Positions 17,262 through 26,395 of a DNA stretch of 38,179 nucleotides are shown here, piece after piece; the first letter of the stretch is position 1; the number at the start of each line of letters is the position of its first letter. A program made the translations under genes and the position numbers. The notes under the pieces were generated by a model. The model searched no databases. It was not told where the DNA came from and saw only the letters and a program-made list of their open reading frames with translations. The stretch comes from SAR324 cluster bacterium (GTDB lineage Bacteria > SAR324 > NAC60-12), in contig JANQHV010000327.1 of the NCBI GenBank assembly GCA_028282505.1, positions 1 through 38,179 of the forward strand, given 5' to 3'.

Positions 17262-17654
17262 TTAACGTTTGGAGTATTGGTAGCGTTTCCGTGCACCGGG
17301 CTGACCATATTTTTTTCTCTCCACCCGACGTGCATCACGCGTCAGCATCTTTGCTTTTTTCAAAGTAGCGCGATGTTCCTGATCACCTTCCTGTAATGCC
17401 CTGGCTAAACCATGACGAATGGCACCAGCCTGCCCCGACAATCCTCCACCTCTGACATTGATCAAAATATCAAATTGTTCTGTTGTTTCTGTCAATTCCA
17501 GAGGCTGGCGAATGATCATTTTTAATGTTTCCCGTGGGAAATAATCATCGATACTTTTTTTATTGATGATAATATTACCAGTTCCTGGTCGTAAATACAC
17601 TCGTGCTACCGAGCTTTTTCGACGCCCTGTCCCGTAATATTGTGTTGCTGTCAT
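17262..17654 (-). CDS. rpsI: 30S ribosomal protein S9
   Basis: The 130-residue product is full length with the family start [19 protein letters not shown], the middle [21 protein letters not shown], and the conserved basic end [22 protein letters not shown], whose C-terminal Arg reaches the ribosomal P site. It is the second gene of rplM-rpsI, 14 bases after rplM. Confidence 0.98.
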   Translation of the reverse strand: MTATQYYGTGRRKSSVARVYLRPGTGNIIINKKSIDDYFPRETLKMIIRQPLELTETTEQFDILINVRGGGLSGQAGAIRHGLARALQEGDQEHRATLKKAKMLTRDARRVERKKYGQPGARKRYQYSKR

Positions 17655-17668
17655 AATAACTCGTTTTC

Positions 17669-18112
17669 TTAAATTTCTAGAGTTTGTGGTTTTTGTGCCT
17701 GGTGGGGATGCTCCGATCCTGCATAAATTTTCAACTTTTGTAGAGCAATCCGATTCAATGCATTCTTTGGCATCATCCCTTTGACGGCTTTGTATATCAG
17801 ATCTGTTGGTTTCTTGGCGAGAAGCTCTTCGGCTTTTGCTGATTTCAAACCTCCTGGATAGCCGGTATGGTGATAATAAATTTTATCTTTCATCTTATTG
17901 CCAGTTAAGGTCACTTTCTCAGCATTTACTACGATGACAAAATCTCCCATATCGATATGTGGTGTGAAAATGGGTTTATGCTTTCCTCGTAAAACCATAG
18001 CAATTCGGGAGGCCAGTCGTCCCAGCGTTTGTCCTTCCCCATCAATGATCCACCACTGACGAGGATAGGTGCCATCCTTTACTTCTTCTTTTTTGATTGA
18101 TCTCGTTTTCAT
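17669..18112 (-). CDS. rplM: 50S ribosomal protein L13
   Basis: The 147-residue product is full length for the family: [55 protein letters not shown] and [20 protein letters not shown]. It assembles early into the large subunit. It is the first gene of the rplM-rpsI operon. Confidence 0.98.
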   Translation of the reverse strand: MKTRSIKKEEVKDGTYPRQWWIIDGEGQTLGRLASRIAMVLRGKHKPIFTPHIDMGDFVIVVNAEKVTLTGNKMKDKIYYHHTGYPGGLKSAKAEELLAKKPTDLIYKAVKGMMPKNALNRIALQKLKIYAGSEHPHQAQKPQTLEI

Positions 18113-18168
18113 AAAAGACCTTGTTCGTCGTCACTAAATCGTACTTTTGTCGTAAAAATAAACCTAAA

Positions 18169-18197
18169 TTATTACGTGACCTGAAGAAAGATTACAA
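18169..18197 (-). promoter_or_regulatory. Possible promoter of rplM-rpsI
   Basis: Read leftwards, TTGTAA (18197-18192) and TAATAA (18174-18169) are 17 bases apart and about 57 bases ahead of the rplM start, in the gap shared with a divergent gene. The -10 box is imperfect, so this is only a plausible assignment. Confidence 0.35.
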
Positions 18198-18353
18198 GTT
18201 TTTTCTACACATCAAACCATTGGAATTGCAAAAACAATCTCTTTCTGAAACAAACGAGAAGAAAGATCCATAGAACAGCCTGACTAATTGGTTGAAAGTC
18301 CTTAGAAACCATAGTATTCTTTTTGAAAACGAGATGATTGCAATTGAGGTAAA

Positions 18354-19922
18354 TTGAATTTCAAACCCACACTTCCTACCAACATTCCCCCGTACTTATT
18401 CTATTTTGTAGTTGCTATTCCATTGGCTCTTGGAATTTATTTACGTTTGCATAACCTGGATAATGGGTTATGGAATGACGAAATATATTCCGTGATGAAT
18501 TGGATACAAAAAGGCCCTCATTCTATTTTTACAGATTACCACGCACCTAATAATCATCAACTTTACAATTTATTGGCCTGGATGGGAGTCCAATTGTTTG
18601 GTGAAGGAGATTCCATTTATCGATTACCCTCCGTTCTTAGCTCTATATGTTGTTTGGTACTCTGTATCAAACTTTTTCGAAGATATGGTTACGTATCCGC
18701 TCTTGTGGCAATAAGTTTGCTCGCCTTGCATCCATACTATGTGGACATATCACGGCAAGTTCGAGGGTATGGTTTAGCCATTTTTTTACAAATTTTAGCA
18801 TTAGAGTCAGGAATCAGGTATCTGAATAGCCAAAAAAAATTGTGGCTGATTTTAGCGTTTTTTTGCTCAGTTTGTTTAATCTGGACCTTACCATTTCTCG
18901 CTGTTTATGTATTTCCATTTGCTATTGTACTTTTAATATTGAGCGATCATAAAAAATTTTGTTTTGCCATAGCTGTTCTATCCTTTTTCGTTTGTGTAAT
19001 ATGGTTTATACCAATTTTACAACAGATACTTGCCTATGCCCATAGTGACATTAGTAAAGCATTTGCTTCAGAATTTTCAAATCGTACTATTGCCAATTGG
19101 ATATTTTATTTTTTTCTGAGTCATGTTCCTTCATCTTCAACATATTGGGATGGCTGGTATTTTAAAATAGACATTAACACGCTTCCTCCATTTCGCATTC
19201 CTGCGGCTTCTATTTGGCAAAAATGGTATTTTTCTCAAAATCCAGATCATCTCATTTATGGGGCAGGAATCATTTTTCTGACAATGATTCTTTTTCTAGT
19301 GAGGTTCAAAAATCTGCGATCACACTTGGCTTTATGTGTTTTTCCTGCATTTTTCAGTGTTTCAATACTATATTTCAGCCAGGTTCACTTACCTCATCGA
19401 GGCTTGGTTTTTCTGCTCATACCGTGTCTATGGGTCCTATGTTTATTTTTACAAAAATTGTATAACATATTAACTGCTCAACATAAATTATGGCATATAT
19501 TTTCTATCCCATTACTGGGAAGCCTCTATTTGTTTGCAATCTGTTACGGTTTTCAAGAGAGTATGTCACACTATGTTGCCCTTCCAATTGAGAACTATAA
19601 GCATGCTGCCCAAATCATCAATGAGAAAAAAAATCATGATCTGGTATTTACAAACATGTATGCACCAAGAAACTTGAAATTCTACTCTGATAAACCAATC
19701 AATACGGGAGGAGTTGCTGAAGCATTTGAAACCATTAAAAACTATCCAAATAAAAATATAATTTTTGTCAATTATTCTGTAGCGGTTCCACGCGAAAAAT
19801 TGGTTACTCGAGAATTCCTCAAATATTTTCATTCAGGAGAAAAAATTCATCAAGGGGGAAGAACCGGATCCATTCGCCTTTATGGAGATTTTTCTATCTT
19901 TTTTCGTCATGGTAGCAGATAA
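18354..19922 (+). CDS. GT-C type membrane glycosyltransferase (PMT/ArnT-like)
   Basis: The 522-residue integral membrane protein has about ten to twelve hydrophobic segments. After the first one comes LRLHNLDNGLWNDEIYS, with the D42-E43 pair typical of lipid-phosphate-sugar glycosyltransferases of the GT39/ArnT class, then the first periplasmic loop. The C-terminal 130 residues are soluble and probably periplasmic. Such enzymes transfer sugar from a polyprenyl phosphate carrier to a lipid, glycan or protein outside the inner membrane. The start is TTG at 18354: an in-frame TGA lies three codons upstream and no ATG fits. GAGGT just ahead of it could be the ribosome binding site, though the spacing is tight. 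Confidence 0.75.
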   Translation: MNFKPTLPTNIPPYLFYFVVAIPLALGIYLRLHNLDNGLWNDEIYSVMNWIQKGPHSIFTDYHAPNNHQLYNLLAWMGVQLFGEGDSIYRLPSVLSSICCLVLCIKLFRRYGYVSALVAISLLALHPYYVDISRQVRGYGLAIFLQILALESGIRYLNSQKKLWLILAFFCSVCLIWTLPFLAVYVFPFAIVLLILSDHKKFCFAIAVLSFFVCVIWFIPILQQILAYAHSDISKAFASEFSNRTIANWIFYFFLSHVPSSSTYWDGWYFKIDINTLPPFRIPAASIWQKWYFSQNPDHLIYGAGIIFLTMILFLVRFKNLRSHLALCVFPAFFSVSILYFSQVHLPHRGLVFLLIPCLWVLCLFLQKLYNILTAQHKLWHIFSIPLLGSLYLFAICYGFQESMSHYVALPIENYKHAAQIINEKKNHDLVFTNMYAPRNLKFYSDKPINTGGVAEAFETIKNYPNKNIIFVNYSVAVPREKLVTREFLKYFHSGEKIHQGGRTGSIRLYGDFSIFFRHGSR

Positions 19923-19931
19923 TGGCTATGT

Positions 19932-21653
19932 CTATTTTTCATGAAGAAAATGCAACAGTTGTTGGATGGGTGTTTTTTCACGTGATTCATCGGGAAGGCT
20001 ATCAATGACCCGAATCAAGCCTTGAAAGGCTTGTTTGTGGGCATTGATTTGTTTCAATGGTATTTCTTTATAGGTCTGATTGTCGACTTTACGAAATCCA
20101 GCCCCATTTCGATCTTGTGGGACTTTTTGATACCATTGGAAATAGGCATAGGGTGCGGGATGAATATTATAATCTTTGAATGACATTTCAAAATATGAGT
20201 TTCCCAGTACCAACAAATACTGGTCTTCAATGGGAATAGCCAGACAGTGTTCTTCAAATTCCAGAGCACGGTTGTTATCACTCATCGTGAGTTGGAAGGA
20301 CGTATTTTCAATGCAGGAAAAATCATTTTCTTCATACCTCATCAATATTTCCAGAATGGTTTCTTCAAAAGCAGGAAAAAAATTAGTACGAGAGCGTGTC
20401 ATGAATAGTGAAAATTGTTTGGGAATGGAAGAGGGATAATCTTTGGGAAATACCTGGCCAAACCGCATACAATCAGTCTTTGCTGTAGTCAATAGATCTT
20501 CAGGATAGATCCTGTCAATAAAATCAACACTGTCTTCGGGTTCTTGAGCAGTGGGCTTAAAGATTTCTTTCAATTTGCCTACAATTTGTCCAAGCCATGA
20601 AGATTTGCGCCCATCTTTCATTTCTGCTTCAATGATATCATCCAGGATTTCATCATACAAGGCTGCCTCATCCAAAGAGCTATCTTCTATACCCAAATCC
20701 ACTTCTGGAATTTCTTCTTCTTTGACCATCTGTTGGCGGAGTTTCAAGACCAGTTCCAGCAGGATATTGGAGGGTAGACGTTCCAAGAGTACTTTTTCTG
20801 CACGAATCGTGGTTTCCGTATTATAAGTTTGAAGGTGGCGTAAATTAGCATTCAAGCGTCGCGCAATTTTTGTCCAGTTGATATATTCGACATACAATTC
20901 TGCTTTAGCCGTACTCAATTCGGGTGTTGCTGCATTTGCCAAACGATCTTCTTCCCGCAAAACAACAACCAGCCAGTATTTCAAATATTGGTCTTTCCAC
21001 ATGAAGTAAAACGATAAATCTTCATGACTGAAAATAGCATAGAGCAAATCGGTAAATTGTTGGGTGATTTCATTATACGAAACTTGTGACTTATCAAAAA
21101 TAGGATCTTCCTGGGCAAGGGTTTGCAACAAGTTCTTCACAGATAATGACGCTTTACCTGCACCACGGATGGAACGAGGGATTAAGCTCATATAACTATT
21201 GGCCAATGAATCAATGAAATTCTGCAGACGGAACCGAACATTTTCTTCTACTTCATAGGATTCAAACAGTGTTTGAGTCGATAAAACACACTGAATCACT
21301 TCATTGGTTGCTTTTAACTTGCGGGATAGGGCACGGAATACATTTTCCTTGGTTTCCATGCCACCATGAAACATCAATTTTAGAAATAAAGTAAACTGGT
21401 AACTTGACGAAAAAAACTCATAATTTTCGATGATGAGTCTTTTTTGCTCGTTATCCAGGTTTTCAAAGCAAATATCTATTTTTTCGCAAAGACGGATTGC
21501 ATTATCGATACTCTCAGAATCAAACTCTCCTTCACTGGAGCCACGAAGACTGGTCAACTCCTGAACAACATCTTCCAGTTTTTCAGGAGAAAGGATCTGT
21601 ATTTCATGTTCTTCTGTAGTGATAGTCTTTGCATATCCAGAACTCTCTGCCAT
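19932..21653 (-). CDS. Large soluble protein of unknown function
   Basis: The 573-residue protein has no signal peptide and no membrane segment. It is acidic and mostly helical in its first two thirds, with ERLPSNILLELVLKLRQQM near 288-306 and a highly acidic patch near 315-345. A segment VGKLKEIFKPTAQ follows near 360. The last third has aromatic, strand-like stretches such as HCLAIPIEDQYLLVLGNSYF. I recognise no domain. Its upstream region carries a repeat copy shared with the gene at 15807. It converges with the membrane glycosyltransferase, with 9 bases between the stops. Confidence 0.7.
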   Translation of the reverse strand: MAESSGYAKTITTEEHEIQILSPEKLEDVVQELTSLRGSSEGEFDSESIDNAIRLCEKIDICFENLDNEQKRLIIENYEFFSSSYQFTLFLKLMFHGGMETKENVFRALSRKLKATNEVIQCVLSTQTLFESYEVEENVRFRLQNFIDSLANSYMSLIPRSIRGAGKASLSVKNLLQTLAQEDPIFDKSQVSYNEITQQFTDLLYAIFSHEDLSFYFMWKDQYLKYWLVVVLREEDRLANAATPELSTAKAELYVEYINWTKIARRLNANLRHLQTYNTETTIRAEKVLLERLPSNILLELVLKLRQQMVKEEEIPEVDLGIEDSSLDEAALYDEILDDIIEAEMKDGRKSSWLGQIVGKLKEIFKPTAQEPEDSVDFIDRIYPEDLLTTAKTDCMRFGQVFPKDYPSSIPKQFSLFMTRSRTNFFPAFEETILEILMRYEENDFSCIENTSFQLTMSDNNRALEFEEHCLAIPIEDQYLLVLGNSYFEMSFKDYNIHPAPYAYFQWYQKVPQDRNGAGFRKVDNQTYKEIPLKQINAHKQAFQGLIRVIDSLPDESREKTPIQQLLHFLHEK

Positions 21654-21675
21654 AGTTTTTCCCCTTGTCCATTGT

Positions 21676-21729
21676 TATAGTACCGTGACTAAGGTATGTC
21701 TTGATGTCTTTGTCTTAATCATAATCTTG
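21676..21729. repeat. Copy of the repeat also found at 15807
   Basis: The first 31 bases match 15807-15837 with one difference, and weaker similarity continues to about 21729. Both copies lie immediately upstream of leftward genes, so the repeat may carry a promoter or leader. Confidence 0.55.
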
Positions 21730-21730
21730 T

Positions 21731-21785
21731 TCTCAATCTTACTCAAAATAAGGATTAAGAGTAAGATTAAGAGTAAGATTAAGAG
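21731..21785. repeat. 12-bp tandem repeat with hairpin potential
   Basis: The unit GATTAAGAGTAA is repeated 2.75 times at 21753-21785. The stretch CTCAATCTTACTC at 21732-21744 is nearly the reverse complement of GAGTAAGATTAAGAG, so the region can fold. A single copy of the unit's core also lies at about 2604-2616. It falls between alr and the 573-residue gene on the same strand. Confidence 0.5.
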
Positions 21786-21891
21786 AACTTATAAACAGAG
21801 TAAAGATAATGTCAGGACAAACCCAAAACACACCATTATATCAGAATATCTTTATTCAACCATATCCGATCGATTTTGCGGGCCCATCTGC

Positions 21892-23034
21892 TTATTGCGC
21901 ATACACTCGTGGGATTCGATTATTGAAACGAGTGAGGATTTCGTAAGGAATGGTGCCTGCTTTTTCTGCCATTTCTTCGACTGTAATCTGTTCTCCATTT
22001 TGTATCCCAATCAAGATCACTTCATCTCCGTTATAGGCAGACCCATTTTCCAGATTAACCATAAATTGATCCATACAAACACGTCCCACAATCGGATAGC
22101 GTTTTCCTCCAATCAAGACGTCACCACAATTGGACAATGAGCGACAGTATCCATCACCATATCCGATTGGTACTGTAACAACACGAATCATGTGATCCGA
22201 TTGCCATGTGGCCCCATAACTGATTGGGCGTCCTGGCTGGACTACTTTAAAATAAACGACCCTGGAGCACAGAGAGAGGACGGGCTTGAGATCCAAGATG
22301 CGATGACTGGCCATATCTGGATAAATCCCGTAGAGTATAATGCCCGGACGTACCATATCTAAATGCGTTTGTGTGAAATGCAGAACTCCCCCAGAATTAG
22401 CAAGATGACGAAGGGGAGTAGAGACCCCAAGACGTTGGAAATGTAAAAGCATCTCTGAAAACCGTTCCATTTGCTCTAAAGTCATCGGAGAATTCGGATC
22501 ATCGGCACAAGCAAGATGTGAATAAATTCCTTTAACAAAGCATTGCTTTGAAAGCACAGCTGCCTCAATGAAGGGTCCTGCTGAGTAACTGTGCACTCCC
22601 AGGCGTTCCATGCCTGTATCGATTTTTAAATGAATCACAGCTTTTTTCTTTTTGGCAGCGGCCACTTCCTCTACCTGACGTAACTTATCAATGGAAGACA
22701 CCGTGATTTCCAGATCAAAATCCAAAAAATGCTGAATCTGGGTATTTAGTATTCCTCCCAGGACTAAGATAGGCACTCGAATTCCAGCTTTCCGCAAGGT
22801 GATTCCTTCTTCCAAAAAAGCCACTCCAAATTGTTCCACTCCCTGTTGGATCAAGTGTTTAGCTACAGGGACTAAACCATGTCCATAGGCATTTGCTTTG
22901 ACAATTGCCATGATTTTGCTACCGTTGACCTGTTGCTTAATTATTTCCAAATTATGGCTCAAGTGGCTAAGATTGATTTTGGCTACCGTAGGTCGAAGTG
23001 TAATTTCGGACTGTTGATCAGAGATATTTGTCAT
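21892..23034 (-). CDS. alr: Alanine racemase
   Basis: The PLP enzyme interconverts L- and D-alanine for peptidoglycan. The 380-residue product has the PLP-lysine motif MAIVKANAYGHG near 42, HLKIDTGMERLGV near 128, the Tyr-bearing loop PIGYGDGYCRSLSN near 299, and the end GRVCMDQFMVNL near 330 followed by IPYEILTRFNNRIPRVY. I start it at the ATG at 23034, giving a family-length protein with AAGGA about 12 bases ahead; an upstream start would run into the preceding gene. The gap to that gene is 20 bases, so the two are probably cotranscribed. Confidence 0.96.
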   Translation of the reverse strand: MTNISDQQSEITLRPTVAKINLSHLSHNLEIIKQQVNGSKIMAIVKANAYGHGLVPVAKHLIQQGVEQFGVAFLEEGITLRKAGIRVPILVLGGILNTQIQHFLDFDLEITVSSIDKLRQVEEVAAAKKKKAVIHLKIDTGMERLGVHSYSAGPFIEAAVLSKQCFVKGIYSHLACADDPNSPMTLEQMERFSEMLLHFQRLGVSTPLRHLANSGGVLHFTQTHLDMVRPGIILYGIYPDMASHRILDLKPVLSLCSRVVYFKVVQPGRPISYGATWQSDHMIRVVTVPIGYGDGYCRSLSNCGDVLIGGKRYPIVGRVCMDQFMVNLENGSAYNGDEVILIGIQNGEQITVEEMAEKAGTIPYEILTRFNNRIPRVYAQ

Positions 23035-23054
23035 AAACGGTTTTTTTCCTTCAA

Positions 23055-23675
23055 TTATTGTAGTTGACTGTAAAAACCAAACAAGGCACTGCAAAAAAAC
23101 TCAAAGTTTTCTAATTCGTTGTCTTGGCTAATTTTTGTCAAAGTTTCTAAAAATTGTTCTGTACTATAGAACGTCCGAAATGCATCATAAACTTTGATTT
23201 GAATTTGGTATTCTAAAAATAGAGGAACTAATTCATTAATGATTAATGATAACTCATTCGTGTCATACCGGAGCCGCCCTAATACGTGTTGAAAAAAAGT
23301 ATCGATTGCTGATTTTAATTTATTTGTATCTTCCCTCAGTGTCTCGGGATGAGAAAATATTGTTTTTTTTTCAACCGGTTCTTTCCGATCTACAATTTTC
23401 CGTTTATGATGAGGAGATCTTTTTGTAGGATGTGCCAATTGATACTGCCCTTGCCCTTGTAGATGTTGAAACAATGCCTGTACTTTTTCAGGTGCCAGCG
23501 CAGAGGGTGCTTGTTGAGCAGAAAGCACCCGATCAATGAATGGGTTTTGGCGATTGGTATATTGTTCGTAGATATTGGCTCCAAATTGGTAAGGACAGGG
23601 TTTAGTACCTGGCACTTTATTTTTATTTTGTTGTAGAATGAGAGGAACTACTGGTTCTTTCTTATTAGCACCCAT
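23055..23675 (-). CDS. Protein of unknown function upstream of alr
   Basis: The 206-residue basic protein has a disordered first half (Pro, Gln and His rich, with a patch KRSPHHKRKIVDRKEP near 85) and a helical second half from about residue 110 (DTFFQHVLGRLRYDTNELSLIINELVPLFLEY). There is no signal peptide. I use the ATG at 23675; a TTG four codons earlier is possible. It is followed by alr after 20 bases and is divergent to slt. No family is recognised; a link to cell-wall growth is only suggested by its neighbours. Confidence 0.6.
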   Translation of the reverse strand: MGANKKEPVVPLILQQNKNKVPGTKPCPYQFGANIYEQYTNRQNPFIDRVLSAQQAPSALAPEKVQALFQHLQGQGQYQLAHPTKRSPHHKRKIVDRKEPVEKKTIFSHPETLREDTNKLKSAIDTFFQHVLGRLRYDTNELSLIINELVPLFLEYQIQIKVYDAFRTFYSTEQFLETLTKISQDNELENFEFFCSALFGFYSQLQ

Positions 23676-23746
23676 TATCAATACCAATTGAACACCAAGG
23701 CAAAAAAGCCGGTTTGATTGTTATTTTTTTATCCTTCATTTGTCAT

Positions 23747-25951
23747 ATGAAGCGCTTTTTACTGGTTGTTGCACTATTACTCACGCTTTGGCTGTCTATT
23801 GCCCAGGCTCAAAGAACAAGTACACGATTGCCCCAGCAATCTGTTTCGCCCACTTCTTCTCTCCCTCCCTGGTCTCAAGTGTTACAGCTTTACAAACAAC
23901 GTGCCTGGAAGCATGTCATTTTACAATTACTTCCTGTTGTTTCTGCAAAAACTGCTGACAAAGAGTATCTAAGACGCTCGTGGTTTCTCCTGGGACAGAG
24001 TTATCTAGCTCTCAAAGAATATGAACACGCTCAAAAAAGTTTCCAGACAGGACAACAACTGGATAGTGAGTATCCCCGTTTGTGGAGCTATCATCAAATG
24101 CGCACTCACTTACACAGCAATGAGCAAGAAAAGGCGATTCCTTTGATCAAGACTTTACTCCAGGAACCAATCAATCCATTCTACCTGAAAAAAATAAAAG
24201 CCAATATCAAAAATTTTTACAATACTCCAGAAACCATTCCTTTAATATATCCTGTTTTGCAGGCTTCTGCCAGCCAGCCATCTTTATTACTGCATGATCA
24301 CCGGATTATTAATATTTATGCGAAGGGAGCTGCTCTTAGCAAAGAAGCCTTTCCACAAAAGCTTTATATCACCCAATGGCTCTATCCAGAAAATCTAAAA
24401 ACAGCAGAAGAATCTGATGCAAAAATAGAACGTTTGATCAAAAAACAACAGCTTCTTCCTACGTCTGAACAATATTTAAAACGATTTGAAGCTCTGGAAA
24501 AATTGAAATTGTATCGCTATTTAACCAAAGTGATACCAAAACAGATCGATCATATCAATAAATTCCATATTCGGACACAAGTAGGAAATATTTATCTAAG
24601 GACTCTGTTTAAGCGCAAGCAGTATCATACAATTTTAGAACTGCGGAAAAAAGATGTATTGACCAATCAATACAAAGCTTTCCTCACCTCCCAATTATTT
24701 TGGAGTATGCGTTCTTACCAAAGGCTCAAACAATTGGGAGCAGCAAAAAACATGCTACAGCAATTGGAGCAGGCAAATCCTGCATCTACCTGGTTGCCCT
24801 CGGCTTATCGAAAAATGGCAGAGACTTATGAAGTCCGGGACGATGAAAAACAGGCTGATATCTGGTGGAAAAAGACGGTTAAAGCCTTTGCAGGTACCAA
24901 AGAAGCTGAAATTGGCTATTGGAAACTCACTTGGTTTCGCTATCGTCACAAACGCTACAATGATGCCTTATACTACGTCAATCAGGCCATCAAGAATCAA
25001 ACCCTTTCTCCCGAAGTTTTGGCTAAATTTTTATACTGGAAAGGAAAACTTGAACATTTGCTAGGTAAAAAGAAGGAAGCTGCTCAAACCTTGAAAGGAT
25101 TACAACGTGACTGGCCAAATACCTATTACAATTTTCGTTTTTTAAGTAAACCAGATGATTGGGTAGAATCTATCGAAACGTTTGGGACTCCTCCTCCCAA
25201 TCGGACATTTTGGCATAGCAATCCCCCAGCACCAACTGGGAAAATCAAAGATTTGACCCAAAGACATGAATTTTTATTCAAGATTGGAGAAAATGAACAT
25301 GCGGTTTTTGAATTGCAACGGGATGTGGAAAAATATCATAAGTATTCGATCATCTGGAAGGACAGTGTGTTGCTCTATCAATACGCAGAATTTCATGAAT
25401 TGCAGACATTAATCAGCGATTATTATTTATTGGATTTAAAGAAGCTGACAATCCAGGATCAGCTGGTCTGGCAGTTTGCTTACCCACGGCCTTACTGGGC
25501 TTATGTTCAGGAACAAGCCAAAGCCGCAAAACTGGATCCTTATTGGATACTGGCTATCATACGTGAAGAAAGCCGATATGATCACATGGCACGCTCCATT
25601 GCCAATGCACGTGGATTGATGCAATTGATTCCTCCCACAGCAAAAGAAGTGGCTAAACAACAAAAAATGAGTTTAAAGAGCATGAACCGTCTCTATGATC
25701 CACTGGTCAACATGCGCCTGGGTTCTTCCTATTTAGGCACATTAGCAAAGCAATTTCAAAACGAGTTGATTTATGCGGCGGGAGGATACAATGCAGGACC
25801 ACACAGAATGAAAAGATGGCGGAAAACCTCAGGCAAGCTGCCAATTGATGAGTTTGTCGAGTCGATTCCTTTTCGAGAAACACGTAACTATGTGAAGCGG
25901 GTGTTCACAACCTATAATATTTATAAAAAAGTCTATGCTGGCAAAAAGTAA
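23747..25951 (+). CDS. slt: Soluble lytic murein transglycosylase (Slt70-like)
   Basis: A periplasmic enzyme that cleaves the MurNAc-GlcNAc bond of peptidoglycan, leaving 1,6-anhydro-MurNAc ends. The 734-residue product has a signal peptide (KRFLLVVALLLTLWLSIAQA) and a long alpha-helical superhelix of about 550 residues as in Slt70. The C-terminal GT23-type SLT domain has catalytic Glu in AIIREESRYDHMA, then ANARGLMQLIPPTAKEVA, the LYDPLVNMRLGSSYLG segment, and AAGGYNAGPHRMKRW. I chose the ATG at 23747 because it gives a clean signal peptide; the frame extends 11 codons upstream to a TTG. It converges on acylphosphatase across a shared hairpin. Confidence 0.92.
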   Translation: MKRFLLVVALLLTLWLSIAQAQRTSTRLPQQSVSPTSSLPPWSQVLQLYKQRAWKHVILQLLPVVSAKTADKEYLRRSWFLLGQSYLALKEYEHAQKSFQTGQQLDSEYPRLWSYHQMRTHLHSNEQEKAIPLIKTLLQEPINPFYLKKIKANIKNFYNTPETIPLIYPVLQASASQPSLLLHDHRIINIYAKGAALSKEAFPQKLYITQWLYPENLKTAEESDAKIERLIKKQQLLPTSEQYLKRFEALEKLKLYRYLTKVIPKQIDHINKFHIRTQVGNIYLRTLFKRKQYHTILELRKKDVLTNQYKAFLTSQLFWSMRSYQRLKQLGAAKNMLQQLEQANPASTWLPSAYRKMAETYEVRDDEKQADIWWKKTVKAFAGTKEAEIGYWKLTWFRYRHKRYNDALYYVNQAIKNQTLSPEVLAKFLYWKGKLEHLLGKKKEAAQTLKGLQRDWPNTYYNFRFLSKPDDWVESIETFGTPPPNRTFWHSNPPAPTGKIKDLTQRHEFLFKIGENEHAVFELQRDVEKYHKYSIIWKDSVLLYQYAEFHELQTLISDYYLLDLKKLTIQDQLVWQFAYPRPYWAYVQEQAKAAKLDPYWILAIIREESRYDHMARSIANARGLMQLIPPTAKEVAKQQKMSLKSMNRLYDPLVNMRLGSSYLGTLAKQFQNELIYAAGGYNAGPHRMKRWRKTSGKLPIDEFVESIPFRETRNYVKRVFTTYNIYKKVYAGKK

Positions 25952-25967
25952 CTGTTTTGTTGGGATC

Positions 25968-26035
25968 GGTCATATTTTCGGCCAGTTGTGCAGAAACGAT
26001 TTCCCCCTCTTCTTCAGGTGACCGAAAATGTGATC
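25968..26035. terminator. Bidirectional terminator-like hairpin
   Basis: Arms 25968-25981 and 26022-26035 are inverted repeats matching at 12 of 14 positions (GGTCATATTTTCGG and CCGAAAATGTGATC), with a 40-base loop. It lies between the convergent slt and acylphosphatase stops, where a shared terminator is expected. Confidence 0.5.
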
Positions 26036-26048
26036 ATGTTCATTTTGT

Positions 26049-26321
26049 TTAATAACGAACTTCAAAAACTGCAAATTCTCTCAAACCACCTTCATTGACG
26101 ACCACTCGATTCACCCTGGCTGCTGGAGCCCCTTGATGACACCAGGCAACAAAGGTGTCCATGTCTTTTTCTTCTCCTTCTGCTTCAATATAAACAGAAC
26201 CATCGGCCTGGTTTTTGACAAACCCTTTAATGCCGAGTTTGTTGGCTTGTTCTGTGGTGTAATGGCGAAAAGCCACGCCCTGTACTCTGCCAAATACTTG
26301 GATATTTAAGTGCTTCTTCAT
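26049..26321 (-). CDS. acyP: Acylphosphatase
   Basis: A small cytosolic enzyme that hydrolyses acyl phosphates. The 90-residue product has the signature GRVQGVAFRHYTTEQANKLG, with the catalytic Arg in the phosphate loop (R20 in VAFRHY), the Asn in GFVKNQADGSVYIEAEG, and the C-terminal AVFEVRY. I use the ATG at 26321; an in-frame GTG three codons upstream is an alternative, and AAGG lies ahead of both. It is a single gene between slt and the TPR membrane protein. Confidence 0.95.
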   Translation of the reverse strand: MKKHLNIQVFGRVQGVAFRHYTTEQANKLGIKGFVKNQADGSVYIEAEGEEKDMDTFVAWCHQGAPAARVNRVVVNEGGLREFAVFEVRY

Positions 26322-26395
26322 GTTATCCACTTACCTTTTGTTTTTTGTTGCTCAGTTTTTCCATACCAATAATTGTAGAATAAAAGAAACTAAAA

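Noticed and set aside
21753-21785. CRISPR-like array
   Set aside because: The 12-bp units are directly adjacent with no spacers.
21619-22140. 173-codon open frame on the plus strand
   Set aside because: It overlaps the start of the 573-residue gene, the repeats and the end of alr on the other strand, and its product has no protein-like pattern.
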